This document shows positions 18,480-27,059 of a stretch of DNA of 47,823 nucleotides, piece by piece. Origin of the DNA: Chlorobiota bacterium (GTDB taxonomy: Bacteria > Bacteroidota > Ignavibacteria > Tepidaquicellales > OLB5); the NCBI GenBank assembly GCA_022616535.1, contig JAKEEM010000024.1:1-47823 (forward strand), given 5' to 3'. A program made the translations under genes and the position numbers. How positions within the stretch are numbered: the stretch's first letter is position 1; each line of letters starts with the position of its first letter. The notes beneath the pieces were generated by a model, which did not search any database, was not told the DNA's origin, and worked only from the letters and a program-made list of their open reading frames with translations.

Positions 18480-21041
18480 TTAATACTTAATTTCAAGTGA
18501 GTTTTCATCTTCACCGAAGCCGAGCAATTCCGTTAAATTATGCTGAAGATATTTTATTACCGATGAAGTAATTATTTCATTTATGGTATTACCTCCGGGG
18601 ACAGCATAATAAACAAGCTTATATCTTGAGCCGAGCCTGGATTTTTTCTTGGCGTATTTAATTGCTTCATACAAGCCGCCGATTTCATCAACCAGCTTTT
18701 TGTTGAACGCATCGCTTCCCATCCAGACTCTGCCCTGGGCAACCTCTTCAACTTCCTCTTGAGTCATATTCCTGCTTTCGGAAATTGAGCTTACGAAGCG
18801 CTCGTAATAAAAATCGATTAATCCCTGAATGATTTCAATTTCATTCTTATTCATTTTTTTAAAAAGTGAGACTATATCCGATGATTCGCCGCGCTTGAAG
18901 ATTTCGACTTTAACCCTCTGGTCATTCATCAGGCTGTCTAAATTGGGTTTGGCAAAGAAAACCCCGATACTTCCTGTTATAGTTAAATCATCGGCAAAAA
19001 TTTTATCCGCGCTGGTTGAAACGTAGTATCCGCCTGATGCAGCAACACTTCCCATTGAGACGACAAAGGGCTTTTTGTACTTTTTCTTTAATCTTATAAT
19101 TGCGGAGTTAATTTCAGCCGACGCAAGTGCCGAGCCGCCGCCTGAATCAACTCTTAATATAACGGCTTTAATTTTTGGATTGGAAAAAGCATCCTCAAGC
19201 TGTTTGACGACCGTTTCGGAGCCGGTTGAGCGTCCACCGACGAAGGGAAGGGGCAGCTTTACGGGCGGCGGCGCCTCGCTTTCGCCCGTCGTAATACTTC
19301 CGTAAACCCCGATTACCGCTATTTCGTCCGGCTCGCCCCACTCGGTATCCCACTCGGAGCGGTTGAAAGATTTTACTATGCTCCGCGCTTTGGAATTCTT
19401 CTCTGCAATGTCCTTTGCTTCTGAATACCAGCCGTTTTTATCGACCAAGCCGAGGCGGAACGCTTCAACACCGCTTATAGGCTGTGAGAGTTTATCACGC
19501 ATGTAGTCGTCCAGAGTTATGTTTCTTGCAACAATAACACGGCTCATCATCTTTTCGTAGATAATATCAAGCATTCTGTTAATTACTTCTTTTCCTTCTT
19601 CGGTGGTTGAGTCAAGAAGCCCCTGAAAAGTAAGCTTGTATTTTCCCGCGTGGAAGGTCTCCAGTCCGATTCCGTATTTTTGCAAAAACTGTTTGTAATT
19701 TGTAACCTCAATGCTCAAGCCATAGAATAAAATAGATTCAGATGGAAGGACAATATCATCTGCGTAAGTTGCAATGTAATACTCAGCCGGTCCCGTAAAA
19801 TCAGGCAGATAAGCGGTAACGGATTTGCCTTTTGCCTTGAAGCGCTGGATTGATTTTGCAAGCTCTTCAAGCGATGCGGTGATTTCAAACCTGCCTGTAG
19901 AAAGCGGGTAAATCTTTAACAGCATTCCTCTGACCGACGGGTCAGCCGCTGCATAGTCAATATCGGCAATTACCTCGTGAATGCTTCTTTTGCCTTTGCC
20001 GAGTATTCCGAAGAAAACATCTTCGGTATTATAATCCTGCAATGAGCCGGAGAGTGTGATTTCAATTATTTTTTTTCGCTCGGGGACTATGCTTTTTTTT
20101 CTTTCAAGCGAGTAGGAAAGCGAGATGTGATTGCCCTGCGATTTATAAAGTGGATTTGGATTTTCATAAAGAACGTATGCATTATAAATGGGTGAAAATC
20201 CGCCGTTAATATAATTAGCTTTAAATACAGGGTTATTATAACGAACAGTAAAATTGGGGAAATCAAATTTAAGTCCGAAATTCAAATACTCATTTTTAAA
20301 TTTACCTGTTGAAATCTGAGTAAAGTTTGCATTTAAATAAAGCCCCTTCGTTACATTAACATCTGCTCCTATTTTAAAGGAATTATTGTCAAAAAATCCA
20401 TGATTAATGTATGGAGTAAAACTAAAATCTAGCATAAACGTAAGCCTTTGGCTACCCAGGGGTCTTATCGCAAGTCCGGTTACAAAATTAATGCCTAATA
20501 ATGTATATTCTGTTATTGACCGGTTATTTCTCGCAACAAACGATGTTGACAAATAACCTTTCGGTCTGAATAAAAAACCCAGTGCAAAACGGTTTCGGAA
20601 TTTATAATCTTCAAAATAATCGGGAGTTGAGGTTTTTGATGAGCTGATATGCTCGAATAAAGCACCAACAGAGAGCTTTTTGTTTCCTATACCCAGTGCT
20701 AAAGAATAAGTATTAGTGAAGTAATTAAATATATACGGCGGCTCCGAAATATAAGTTGTTCTCATGCCAATTCCTAGAATTCCGGAATTAACAAGAATTT
20801 CTCCTTCATTTAGATTGACTTTTCCCCTGTAATTCTGCAAAAAAGCATTTATTGTTACATTAAGTCTGTGTCCCAAGCCAAGCACTGCGGGATTATAGCG
20901 AAATGCGTTTGCTCCTTCATCATAAGCTGAAAATAAATAAAGCTCATTGCTTGGGTTAAATAGGTTAAAATCCTGCGAATTTGCAGTTTGCAGAAAAAAG
21001 AAGGTGGCGATTAAAACCAAAATTGCAGATTTGGCTTTCAT
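18480..21041 (-). CDS. sppA: SppA-type S49 signal peptide peptidase with extra N-terminal barrel-like domain
   Basis: A serine protease of 853 residues. Residues about 325-560 and 570-830 form the two S49 modules of long-form SppA. The catalytic lysine is expected in GKYKL (about K469) and the nucleophile serine in GSVAASGGYY (about S669), with VDSGGGSALASAE and GSIGVFF nearby. Family members cleave leftover signal peptides in the membrane. Unusually, the first 320 residues are a signal peptide (ends NSQ) followed by a domain full of alternating aromatic/polar strands (for example YSLALGIGNKKLSVGALFEH, then FGLKFDFPNFTVRY), like an outer-membrane beta-barrel. That would place the protease in or at the outer membrane instead of the inner one. 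The S49 assignment is secure; location is inferred. Confidence 0.88.
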   Translation of the reverse strand: MKAKSAILVLIATFFFLQTANSQDFNLFNPSNELYLFSAYDEGANAFRYNPAVLGLGHRLNVTINAFLQNYRGKVNLNEGEILVNSGILGIGMRTTYISEPPYIFNYFTNTYSLALGIGNKKLSVGALFEHISSSKTSTPDYFEDYKFRNRFALGFLFRPKGYLSTSFVARNNRSITEYTLLGINFVTGLAIRPLGSQRLTFMLDFSFTPYINHGFFDNNSFKIGADVNVTKGLYLNANFTQISTGKFKNEYLNFGLKFDFPNFTVRYNNPVFKANYINGGFSPIYNAYVLYENPNPLYKSQGNHISLSYSLERKKSIVPERKKIIEITLSGSLQDYNTEDVFFGILGKGKRSIHEVIADIDYAAADPSVRGMLLKIYPLSTGRFEITASLEELAKSIQRFKAKGKSVTAYLPDFTGPAEYYIATYADDIVLPSESILFYGLSIEVTNYKQFLQKYGIGLETFHAGKYKLTFQGLLDSTTEEGKEVINRMLDIIYEKMMSRVIVARNITLDDYMRDKLSQPISGVEAFRLGLVDKNGWYSEAKDIAEKNSKARSIVKSFNRSEWDTEWGEPDEIAVIGVYGSITTGESEAPPPVKLPLPFVGGRSTGSETVVKQLEDAFSNPKIKAVILRVDSGGGSALASAEINSAIIRLKKKYKKPFVVSMGSVAASGGYYVSTSADKIFADDLTITGSIGVFFAKPNLDSLMNDQRVKVEIFKRGESSDIVSLFKKMNKNEIEIIQGLIDFYYERFVSSISESRNMTQEEVEEVAQGRVWMGSDAFNKKLVDEIGGLYEAIKYAKKKSRLGSRYKLVYYAVPGGNTINEIITSSVIKYLQHNLTELLGFGEDENSLEIKY

Positions 21042-21205
21042 TTAAACAGGTTCTGTTTTCGGATAAAGATTATACTAATATAATGGAAAAAGTATAATGT
21101 GCAAATAGCTTCACTTACCGATTTTAGTTTCATTTTTTGAACGAGGTACTGTAACCTTGCATAGCCCGCTGCATATAGGTTCAAGCTGTCCGTGGATTAT
21201 AAAAT

Positions 21206-21243
21206 AAAAACAGCCATCCGCCGGCCGACTGATGACTGTTTTT
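21206..21243 (-). terminator. Intrinsic terminator of the T9SS propeller gene
   Basis: AAAAACAGCCATC (21206-21218) and GATGACTGTTTTT (21231-21243) pair with one mismatch around a GC-rich loop. It lies just after the stop of the gene at 21265-23271 and has A/T runs for termination in either direction. Confidence 0.8.
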
Positions 21244-21264
21244 AAACTGGCTTGTTAAATAAAT

Positions 21265-23271
21265 TTATTTTACGAGAACCATTTTCTTTACACCGGAGAA
21301 ATCACCCGCAGAAAGCTTGTAGTAATATATTCCGCTCGGCAGGTTCGATGCATCGAAGTCAAATAAATAGTTTCCTGCCTGCAGGCTTTCATTATTTACA
21401 AGGTTTGCGATTTCCCTTCCTAAAATATCGTAGACTTTGAGCGATACAACGGAAGACTTTGGTAAACCGAATTTAATGTTGGTTACAGGATTAAACGGAT
21501 TCGGATAGTTCTGCGACAGGCTGTAAACCTTAGGAATTTCGGTACTTGTAATATGTATTCCCTGAGGGTTGCCAACGACGATTTGGAAGGTCCGCACGTG
21601 AGACCTTGGACCGGATGATTCAGTGCCTCTGATTGAATCGATATAGCTGCCTTCAGGGACATCGCTTGAAACTGAGATGTTCAGCGTGAGCGAATCAGGA
21701 TTGCCGTTAAATGTAATTGTATTGCCCGGACTGAAAGTTACGTTTATGGTCCCCGTAGCCGGAGGCGGAGTTATAACTGATGAATAGCTTACCTGTCCGC
21801 TGTAATTTCCAAGCAGGGGACTAATTACTCTAACAGTTGAATTGCCGCCGGGCATAATAGTATCGGACGATTTACTGAATGAAATTCCGAAATCGGGCAG
21901 GTATGCTGTATAGTCATGCAAAGTATTTGCCTGACCCGTATAAAATGGAAATGTAATGGTTCTGCCGGAAATGCCCTGGTAATCACCCAGGTAGTAATGA
22001 TTTCCCTGGCTGATTCTGATTGAATTGGGATTAAAATTCTGACTGCCGATTTTAAAGTTCGTGAACGTTAATCCGCCGTCGGTCGATACTGCTCCCCATG
22101 TTTCAGTTAATACATTACCTGTATCAGGCGGTACAATTGTCGTAGAATCATTTCTTGAATCCCACCAGAAAACCCAAAGCCTGCCCTGTGCGTCGACCGA
22201 AGCATCGGCCATCCACTGGTCTCTGATAGTAGCGTCATCGTTAACTCTTACAGGGTCGCTGCTGCTCCATGTAGCTCCGCCGTCAGTTGAACGGGTGCAG
22301 TTAATATCAGCTTTGTCGGGACCAAACGGGTGATGCGCATAAATATTGTAAATGTAACCCCTTCTGGAACCATTTGATAAATCAACGCAAATATGCGGCA
22401 TTCCGTTAACGCGGATGTCGCCTTTTAAAACATATCTTTGGCCTGCTCCTAAAATACCCGGTGTATTGTGAAATGAAGCCCTGATATCCGAGCCGAAAGT
22501 AGCCCCTCCGTCAGTAGATACTTTGGTTAAAGTTCCGCCGTTATACCAGGCAAGATAAACCTGTCCGTTGGGACCTGTTGCTATATCGGGACCGGGGTTG
22601 GGTGAGCCGGAACCCATATTGCCGACGAATGACCATGTAGCGGCATTATTTGTGCTTCTCCAGAAATCGACGCTGGCACCTGTTGCAAAATTAACGTAAG
22701 CCATATAAACGTGGTTCTGGTAAGGTCCTGCGGTCTGGTCAGCCCAAATCCATTCCTTATCCGCCTGCGAGTTATTGACAATGTTTCCGAGATTTGTCCA
22801 GTTTGCGCCGCCGTCTGTAGATTTATACAGCCTTACTCCATTTGAAAGCACTGCAAGATAGAAGTTCCCAAGACTGTCAGAACAAAAAGCGGGGTCGCCC
22901 TGGCTGGCATTTATTGTCGTGTTTCCCCACGTTACACCCCCATTTGTTGTATAGTAAACCAGCGGTGTCCCTACGAAGCCCGTAACTCTGTTATCACTTC
23001 CCACAAAGTTTAAGTGATTCCTGGGATTAACTGTGATATCGGTTTCAGCGAAACCATTGGTGTTTGAAACTCTGTAATTATCAAACGGACCTACGGAGAT
23101 TGTTATTTCATCAATACCGTACGGCTCGGTTGGAGCTACATAAGTATAGGGAGTAATCAGCTTCAGTGGATATTTCATATCCGACCGGAGCTGGTTATGG
23201 TCCTGCGAAAACAGGTTAAGTGCTGTTATAAAAACAGCTGAAATTAGTAAAAATTGGCTCTTGAATCTCAT
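21265..23271 (-). CDS. T9SS-sorted beta-propeller protein with Asp boxes and an additional Ig-like region
   Basis: A 668-residue secreted protein, the most divergent of the four propeller paralogs. It has a signal peptide (MRFKSQFLLISAVFITALNLFSQ), a pro-like segment, then six Asp-box or related motifs (TTNGGVTW, STDGGANW, STNNAATW, STDGGATF, STDGGATW, STDGGLTF). Residues about 470-580 look like a beta-sandwich (GNSTVRVISPLLG, NVTFSPGNTITFNGNPDSLT). The C-terminus is a T9SS sorting domain starting SLSQNYPNPFNPVTNIKF and ending GVKKMVLVK. It is followed by a good terminator. A role in surface binding or polysaccharide contact is plausible but not shown by the sequence. Confidence 0.87.
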   Translation of the reverse strand: MRFKSQFLLISAVFITALNLFSQDHNQLRSDMKYPLKLITPYTYVAPTEPYGIDEITISVGPFDNYRVSNTNGFAETDITVNPRNHLNFVGSDNRVTGFVGTPLVYYTTNGGVTWGNTTINASQGDPAFCSDSLGNFYLAVLSNGVRLYKSTDGGANWTNLGNIVNNSQADKEWIWADQTAGPYQNHVYMAYVNFATGASVDFWRSTNNAATWSFVGNMGSGSPNPGPDIATGPNGQVYLAWYNGGTLTKVSTDGGATFGSDIRASFHNTPGILGAGQRYVLKGDIRVNGMPHICVDLSNGSRRGYIYNIYAHHPFGPDKADINCTRSTDGGATWSSSDPVRVNDDATIRDQWMADASVDAQGRLWVFWWDSRNDSTTIVPPDTGNVLTETWGAVSTDGGLTFTNFKIGSQNFNPNSIRISQGNHYYLGDYQGISGRTITFPFYTGQANTLHDYTAYLPDFGISFSKSSDTIMPGGNSTVRVISPLLGNYSGQVSYSSVITPPPATGTINVTFSPGNTITFNGNPDSLTLNISVSSDVPEGSYIDSIRGTESSGPRSHVRTFQIVVGNPQGIHITSTEIPKVYSLSQNYPNPFNPVTNIKFGLPKSSVVSLKVYDILGREIANLVNNESLQAGNYLFDFDASNLPSGIYYYKLSAGDFSGVKKMVLVK

Positions 23272-23385
23272 TATATTGTTAAATTAATTTTAGGAATTTG
23301 TAATAATATGGTTTTTACTTCCCAAAATCAATTAATAAATGTGTCATTTAGGTAAGGGATTTTGGTAGTATTACTGTATTGTATG

Positions 23386-23416
23386 GAAAAAGGCATTCAC
23401 AATGAACGCCTTTTTA
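23386..23416 (-). terminator. Intrinsic terminator after the truncated T9SS cargo gene
   Basis: AAAAAGGCATTCA (23387-23399) pairs with TGAACGCCTTTTT (23403-23415) with one mismatch and a three-base loop. The stem resembles the GGCGTTCA hairpins at 12200 and 30121, so the same hairpin type seems to be reused as a terminator. Confidence 0.75.
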
Positions 23417-23436
23417 AAAAGAGAATATAAACAGAG

Positions 23437-24123
23437 TTACTTTAATACAGCCATTTTCTTAACATCCGAAAATTCCCCTGCTGATAATTTATAATAATAA
23501 ATTCCGCTAGGTAAATTTGATGCGTCAAAATCATACGAATAGTTTCCTGCTTCAAGAGTCTGGCTGTTTACAAGTCTAGTAATTTCCCTGCCAAGCACAT
23601 CGTAAATTATTAAGGATACCAGTGAAGACTTAGGCAACCCGAATTTAATGTTTGTTACAGGATTAAATGGGTTAGGATAATTTTGAGCTAAACTGAATTC
23701 TTTGGGAATTGATGGCGACTTGCTGTTGAGTATCACTGGCTTCATATCGCCGTCGTCACAAGGCTCATCATTCTCGGTATATTTCAATGTAATAACGTCG
23801 CTTGCATTCCCGAAATTATCAATCTCATTAGTAACACCTGTTACATATATAGAACTGCCGTCAATACCAATTGAAAAACCTTGGTCCGATATATTTGAAG
23901 AACCGTTATAAGTAGCTACGCAAATAATATCTCCAGTGGAAATATCATATTGAATTGTAGTTATATCAGCATTAGAACCTCCGTAACCAGAAAATCCGGT
24001 GACAAAAGCGTAATTGTTATTAATACATATAGACCTTCCGATATCCGGATTACTGCCTGAGGAATTATATCTTATTCCGGGTTCATTATTTTCTTCCCAT
24101 ACAGTATTGTTTAAATATAAACG
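23437..24123 (-). pseudogene. 5'-truncated T9SS cargo protein remnant
   Basis: The C-terminal 100 residues are a complete sorting domain (SLAQNYPNPFNPVTNIKF to VKKMAVLK). Upstream the same frame stays open to a TAG at 24124-24126 and encodes repeat-like text such as ITTIQYDISTGDIICVATYNG and SIGIDGSSIYVTGVTNE, typical of SBBP-type beta-propeller repeats. No ATG or GTG is present in this open part, no signal peptide is found, and the only start-like codon (TTG at 23787) lies after the repeats. A secreted protein without signal peptide cannot reach T9SS, so I read this as the 3' end of a lost gene. The divergent pfkB promoter region begins where it stops. Confidence 0.65.
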
Positions 24124-24215
24124 CTAAATATCATTTTATTTGTAAAGTGTAATCGCTAATTTTGCTAATATTTAATTAAATGGATTCCCGTTTGAATGGG
24201 AATGAGGAGATATTG

Positions 24216-25136
24216 ATGTCGTTACTGGTAGTCGGCTCACTTGCGCTTGATACAATAGAAACGCCTTTCGGCAAAGCCGAGCGCGCTCCCGGGGGCTCAG
24301 CAACCTTTATTTCAGTTGCCGCATCTTATTTCATCCAGCCTGTCAGACTTGTTGGTGTTGTGGGCGGCGATTTTCCCAAATCCGAGATTGAGTTTCTTCA
24401 GGAAAGGGAAATTGACCTCGAAGGGCTGCAGATTATCGAAGACGGAAAAACTTTTCACTGGCACGGTAGGTATAATTACGACTTAAACTCCCGTGATACG
24501 CTTAAAACCGAATTAAACGTGTTTGCTGATTTTGACCCCCTCATTCCGGAGAGCTTCAAAAAAAGCCGGTACGTTTGTCTGGGAAATATCCACCCCCAGC
24601 TTCAGAAGAAAGTCTACCAGCAGATGTCGAGTCCCAAGCTTGTTGTTGCAGACACAATGAACTTCTGGATTCAGGGGAATTATGATGAGCTCATTGACGT
24701 TTTGCAGTATATAAACGTGCTGATAATAAATGACTCAGAGGCAAGAGAGCTTTCGAAGGAGTTTAATTTGTTTAAAGCCGCAAAGAAGGTTCAGGGCTTC
24801 GGTCCGAAAATTGTAATTATTAAAAAAGGAGAGCACGGAGCCCTCTTGTTTTACGAAGACGAAATATTCAGCGCGCCTGCTTATCCGCTTGAATCCATTT
24901 ACGACCCGACTGGAGCAGGTGACAGCTTCGCCGGAGGATTTATAGGCTATCTTGCAAAGAGCGACGACACCTCATACGAGAATATGAAGCGCGCGGTGAT
25001 TTTCGGAAGCACCATTGCATCGTTCTGCGTAGAAAAGTTTTCGCTCGAAGGAACGCGCGACCTTTCGCATCTTGAAATTAAGGACCGGTTCAATGAGTTT
25101 AAAAGATTTTCCGCATTTGAGCCTGTTGATTTATAG
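24216..25136 (+). CDS. PfkB-family sugar/nucleoside kinase
   Basis: A ribokinase-fold kinase of 306 residues that transfers phosphate from ATP to a sugar or nucleoside. The two PfkB signatures are present: an N-terminal PGGSATFISVAASYF and the C-terminal DPTGAGDSFAGGF with the catalytic aspartate. I choose ATG 24216, which has GAGGAG seven bases upstream and yields MSLLVVGSLALDTIETPFG; the longer frame from 24180 adds 12 residues that do not fit the family. The following gene, mtnA, works in methylthioribose salvage. Kinases of this family could act in the same route, but this is only context. A triplicated 15-base repeat overlaps its stop codon. Confidence 0.86.
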   Translation: MSLLVVGSLALDTIETPFGKAERAPGGSATFISVAASYFIQPVRLVGVVGGDFPKSEIEFLQEREIDLEGLQIIEDGKTFHWHGRYNYDLNSRDTLKTELNVFADFDPLIPESFKKSRYVCLGNIHPQLQKKVYQQMSSPKLVVADTMNFWIQGNYDELIDVLQYINVLIINDSEARELSKEFNLFKAAKKVQGFGPKIVIIKKGEHGALLFYEDEIFSAPAYPLESIYDPTGAGDSFAGGFIGYLAKSDDTSYENMKRAVIFGSTIASFCVEKFSLEGTRDLSHLEIKDRFNEFKRFSAFEPVDL

Positions 25137-25177
25137 CAAAGTATTTTATAGCAAAGTATTTTATAGCAAAGTATTTT
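25133..25177 (+). repeat. 15-bp tandem repeat, three copies, starting at a stop codon
   Basis: ATAGCAAAGTATTTT occurs at 25133-25147, 25148-25162 and 25163-25177. The first copy overlaps the pfkB stop codon TAG. It is a local tandem duplication filling the spacer before mtnA. Confidence 0.9.
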
Positions 25178-25205
25178 TCGGCTTATACACTTTTAATCCG
25201 TATTT

Positions 25206-26279
25206 ATGATTGATAAGCTTGAATACACAAATAAACACGAGCTTGTCATTTTAGACCAGACTCTTCTGCCTTTAAAAGAAAAGTATTTAAAGCTTAAAGA
25301 CTATAAGGAAGTTGTTGAAGCGATAATAAGCCTTAGGGTGCGGGGCGCGCCGCTAATTGGAATTGCGGCGGCTTACGGAGCCGTTACAGGAGTTCATAAT
25401 TTTAAGGGCGATAACAGAAAAAATTTTGAGATTCACTTTTATAAAGTTCTCGAATCGTTCAGAAACTCAAGACCTACTGCAAGGAATTTGTTTTACTCGC
25501 TTGAAAGGATGAAAAATGTGTTTGAAGAAAACAAGGATAAGGAAATCGCTCAGGTAGAAGACCTGCTTCTGCGCGAAGCCGATGCAATCTACGATGAAGA
25601 TGTTGAAATGTGCAGCCGAATCGGGTTAAACGGGGCGGAGCTGATTGGAGAAAAAATGAAGATCCTTACTCACTGCAACACTGGTGAGCTTGCGGCAGGG
25701 GGAATAGGAACGGCACTTGGAATTATTTACACCGCAAAAAAACAGGGCAAGGATGTTTTTGTCTACGTTGATGAAACGCGCCCCTTGCTGCAGGGAGCAA
25801 GGTTGACTACATACGAGCTTGAAAAATACGAAATTGAATATGATTTGATAATCGACTCAATGGCGGCAAACCTGATGAAGGAGTCGCAGATTAATTGCGT
25901 AATCATTGGAGCTGACAGAATTGCAGCAAACGGAGATATAGTAAATAAGGTGGGGAGCTATTCGCTTGCGGTGAACTGTGCTTATCATAAAATTCCGTTT
26001 TACGTTGCTGCACCCGGCTCAACGATTGATTTTAATATTCAATCGGGTGAAGGAATCAAAATAGAAGAGCGCGATTCAGCCGAGATAACACAAATCAAAG
26101 GTGAAAAAATTACTAATGATAATGTTCCTGTTATGAATCCCGCCTTTGATTTGGTGCCGGGTAATCTGGTTAGTGCGATTATAACGGAATACAAGGTTCA
26201 CTCGCCTCCGTATAATTTCGAAAGCATAAAGCATATGTTTTTAAGCTACGTTCAGACGCTGTCGAAGGAACAGGAGTAA
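25206..26279 (+). CDS. mtnA: S-methyl-5-thioribose-1-phosphate isomerase
   Basis: Methionine-salvage enzyme of 357 residues that converts methylthioribose-1-phosphate to methylthioribulose-1-phosphate. Family motifs are clear: VRGAPLIGIAAAYG near the N-terminus, THCNTGELA with the catalytic cysteine, VDETRPLLQGARLTTYEL, IIGADRIAANGD with the catalytic aspartate, and KVGSYSLAVNCAYHKIPFYVAAP. The eIF2B-alpha-like fold is complete and length is normal. It sits between the PfkB kinase and recO, 12 bases before the latter, in a plus-strand group. Confidence 0.94.
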   Translation: MIDKLEYTNKHELVILDQTLLPLKEKYLKLKDYKEVVEAIISLRVRGAPLIGIAAAYGAVTGVHNFKGDNRKNFEIHFYKVLESFRNSRPTARNLFYSLERMKNVFEENKDKEIAQVEDLLLREADAIYDEDVEMCSRIGLNGAELIGEKMKILTHCNTGELAAGGIGTALGIIYTAKKQGKDVFVYVDETRPLLQGARLTTYELEKYEIEYDLIIDSMAANLMKESQINCVIIGADRIAANGDIVNKVGSYSLAVNCAYHKIPFYVAAPGSTIDFNIQSGEGIKIEERDSAEITQIKGEKITNDNVPVMNPAFDLVPGNLVSAIITEYKVHSPPYNFESIKHMFLSYVQTLSKEQE

Positions 26280-26291
26280 GGCAGGCAGAAA

Positions 26292-27002
26292 ATGTCGATA
26301 ACAAAAGCAGAAGCAATAATATTAAAGTGCGATAATTACAAGGAGACAAGTAAGATTGTTACATTTTACTCAAAATCGCATGGTAAGATGAAGGGAATTG
26401 CAAAGGGTGTCCGCAGCACAAACACAAAATGGGGCGGGTCGCTTCAGCCGATGGCGCATTTAAACCTGATGTTTTATTTAAATGAAAACCGCTCGCTGCA
26501 TTTGATTTCACAGGCGGAGTATGCCGCCGGATACACAGGCACTTATAAAAGTATTTATGATGACTTCGAAAAATTGCAAACCGGATTCAGAATTGTTGAG
26601 CTTTTGAACAAAACCACTCAGGAAAACCACGAAAACATGGCAATGTTTGATTTAACCCTTAAATCACTCGAAAATCTGAATAATGCAACTAAAAATTATG
26701 TTAATGTGTTATTTTACTATGAATTTCAGCTTGCTAAGCTCCTCGGCTTCGAAATTGATTTACATAATTTTACAAAGAAGAATATTGACAAAAAAAAAGA
26801 AAATGGATATTTTTATACGCAAAGATTTTCCCTGGGGGAGATTAAAGTGCTGAATATGCTGAGCGAAGGGAACTTTAATCGGCTGATGAATCTTAATATT
26901 TCAAAAACGTCCGAAAGAGCCATAGACAGGTTTTTTGAAAATTATTTCAGTAATCATTTGGATAGCATTCTTTTTTTAAATACAAAGAAAGTGTTTAACT
27001 AA
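26292..27002 (+). CDS. recO: DNA repair protein RecO
   Basis: Recombination mediator of 236 residues that helps load RecA onto single-stranded DNA with RecF and RecR. The N-terminal OB fold is recognisable from KAEAIILKCDNYKETSKIVTFYSKSHGKMKGIAKGVRS, followed by the LQPMAHLNLMFYLNENRSLHLISQAE region. The helical C-terminal domain lacks the four-cysteine zinc finger found in some RecO proteins. The start ATG follows mtnA by 12 bases, indicating co-transcription. Confidence 0.9.
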   Translation: MSITKAEAIILKCDNYKETSKIVTFYSKSHGKMKGIAKGVRSTNTKWGGSLQPMAHLNLMFYLNENRSLHLISQAEYAAGYTGTYKSIYDDFEKLQTGFRIVELLNKTTQENHENMAMFDLTLKSLENLNNATKNYVNVLFYYEFQLAKLLGFEIDLHNFTKKNIDKKKENGYFYTQRFSLGEIKVLNMLSEGNFNRLMNLNISKTSERAIDRFFENYFSNHLDSILFLNTKKVFN

Positions 27003-27018
27003 AAGCAAATTAAATTCA

Positions 27019-27044
27019 AAAGTATAACATCAAAGTATAACATC
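27019..27044 (+). repeat. 13-bp tandem duplication in the htrA leader
   Basis: AAAGTATAACATC is present twice in direct succession (27019-27031 and 27032-27044), ending just before the AAGGAG ribosome binding site of the protease gene. Confidence 0.85.
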
Positions 27045-27059
27045 AAGGAGAAATAGAAA

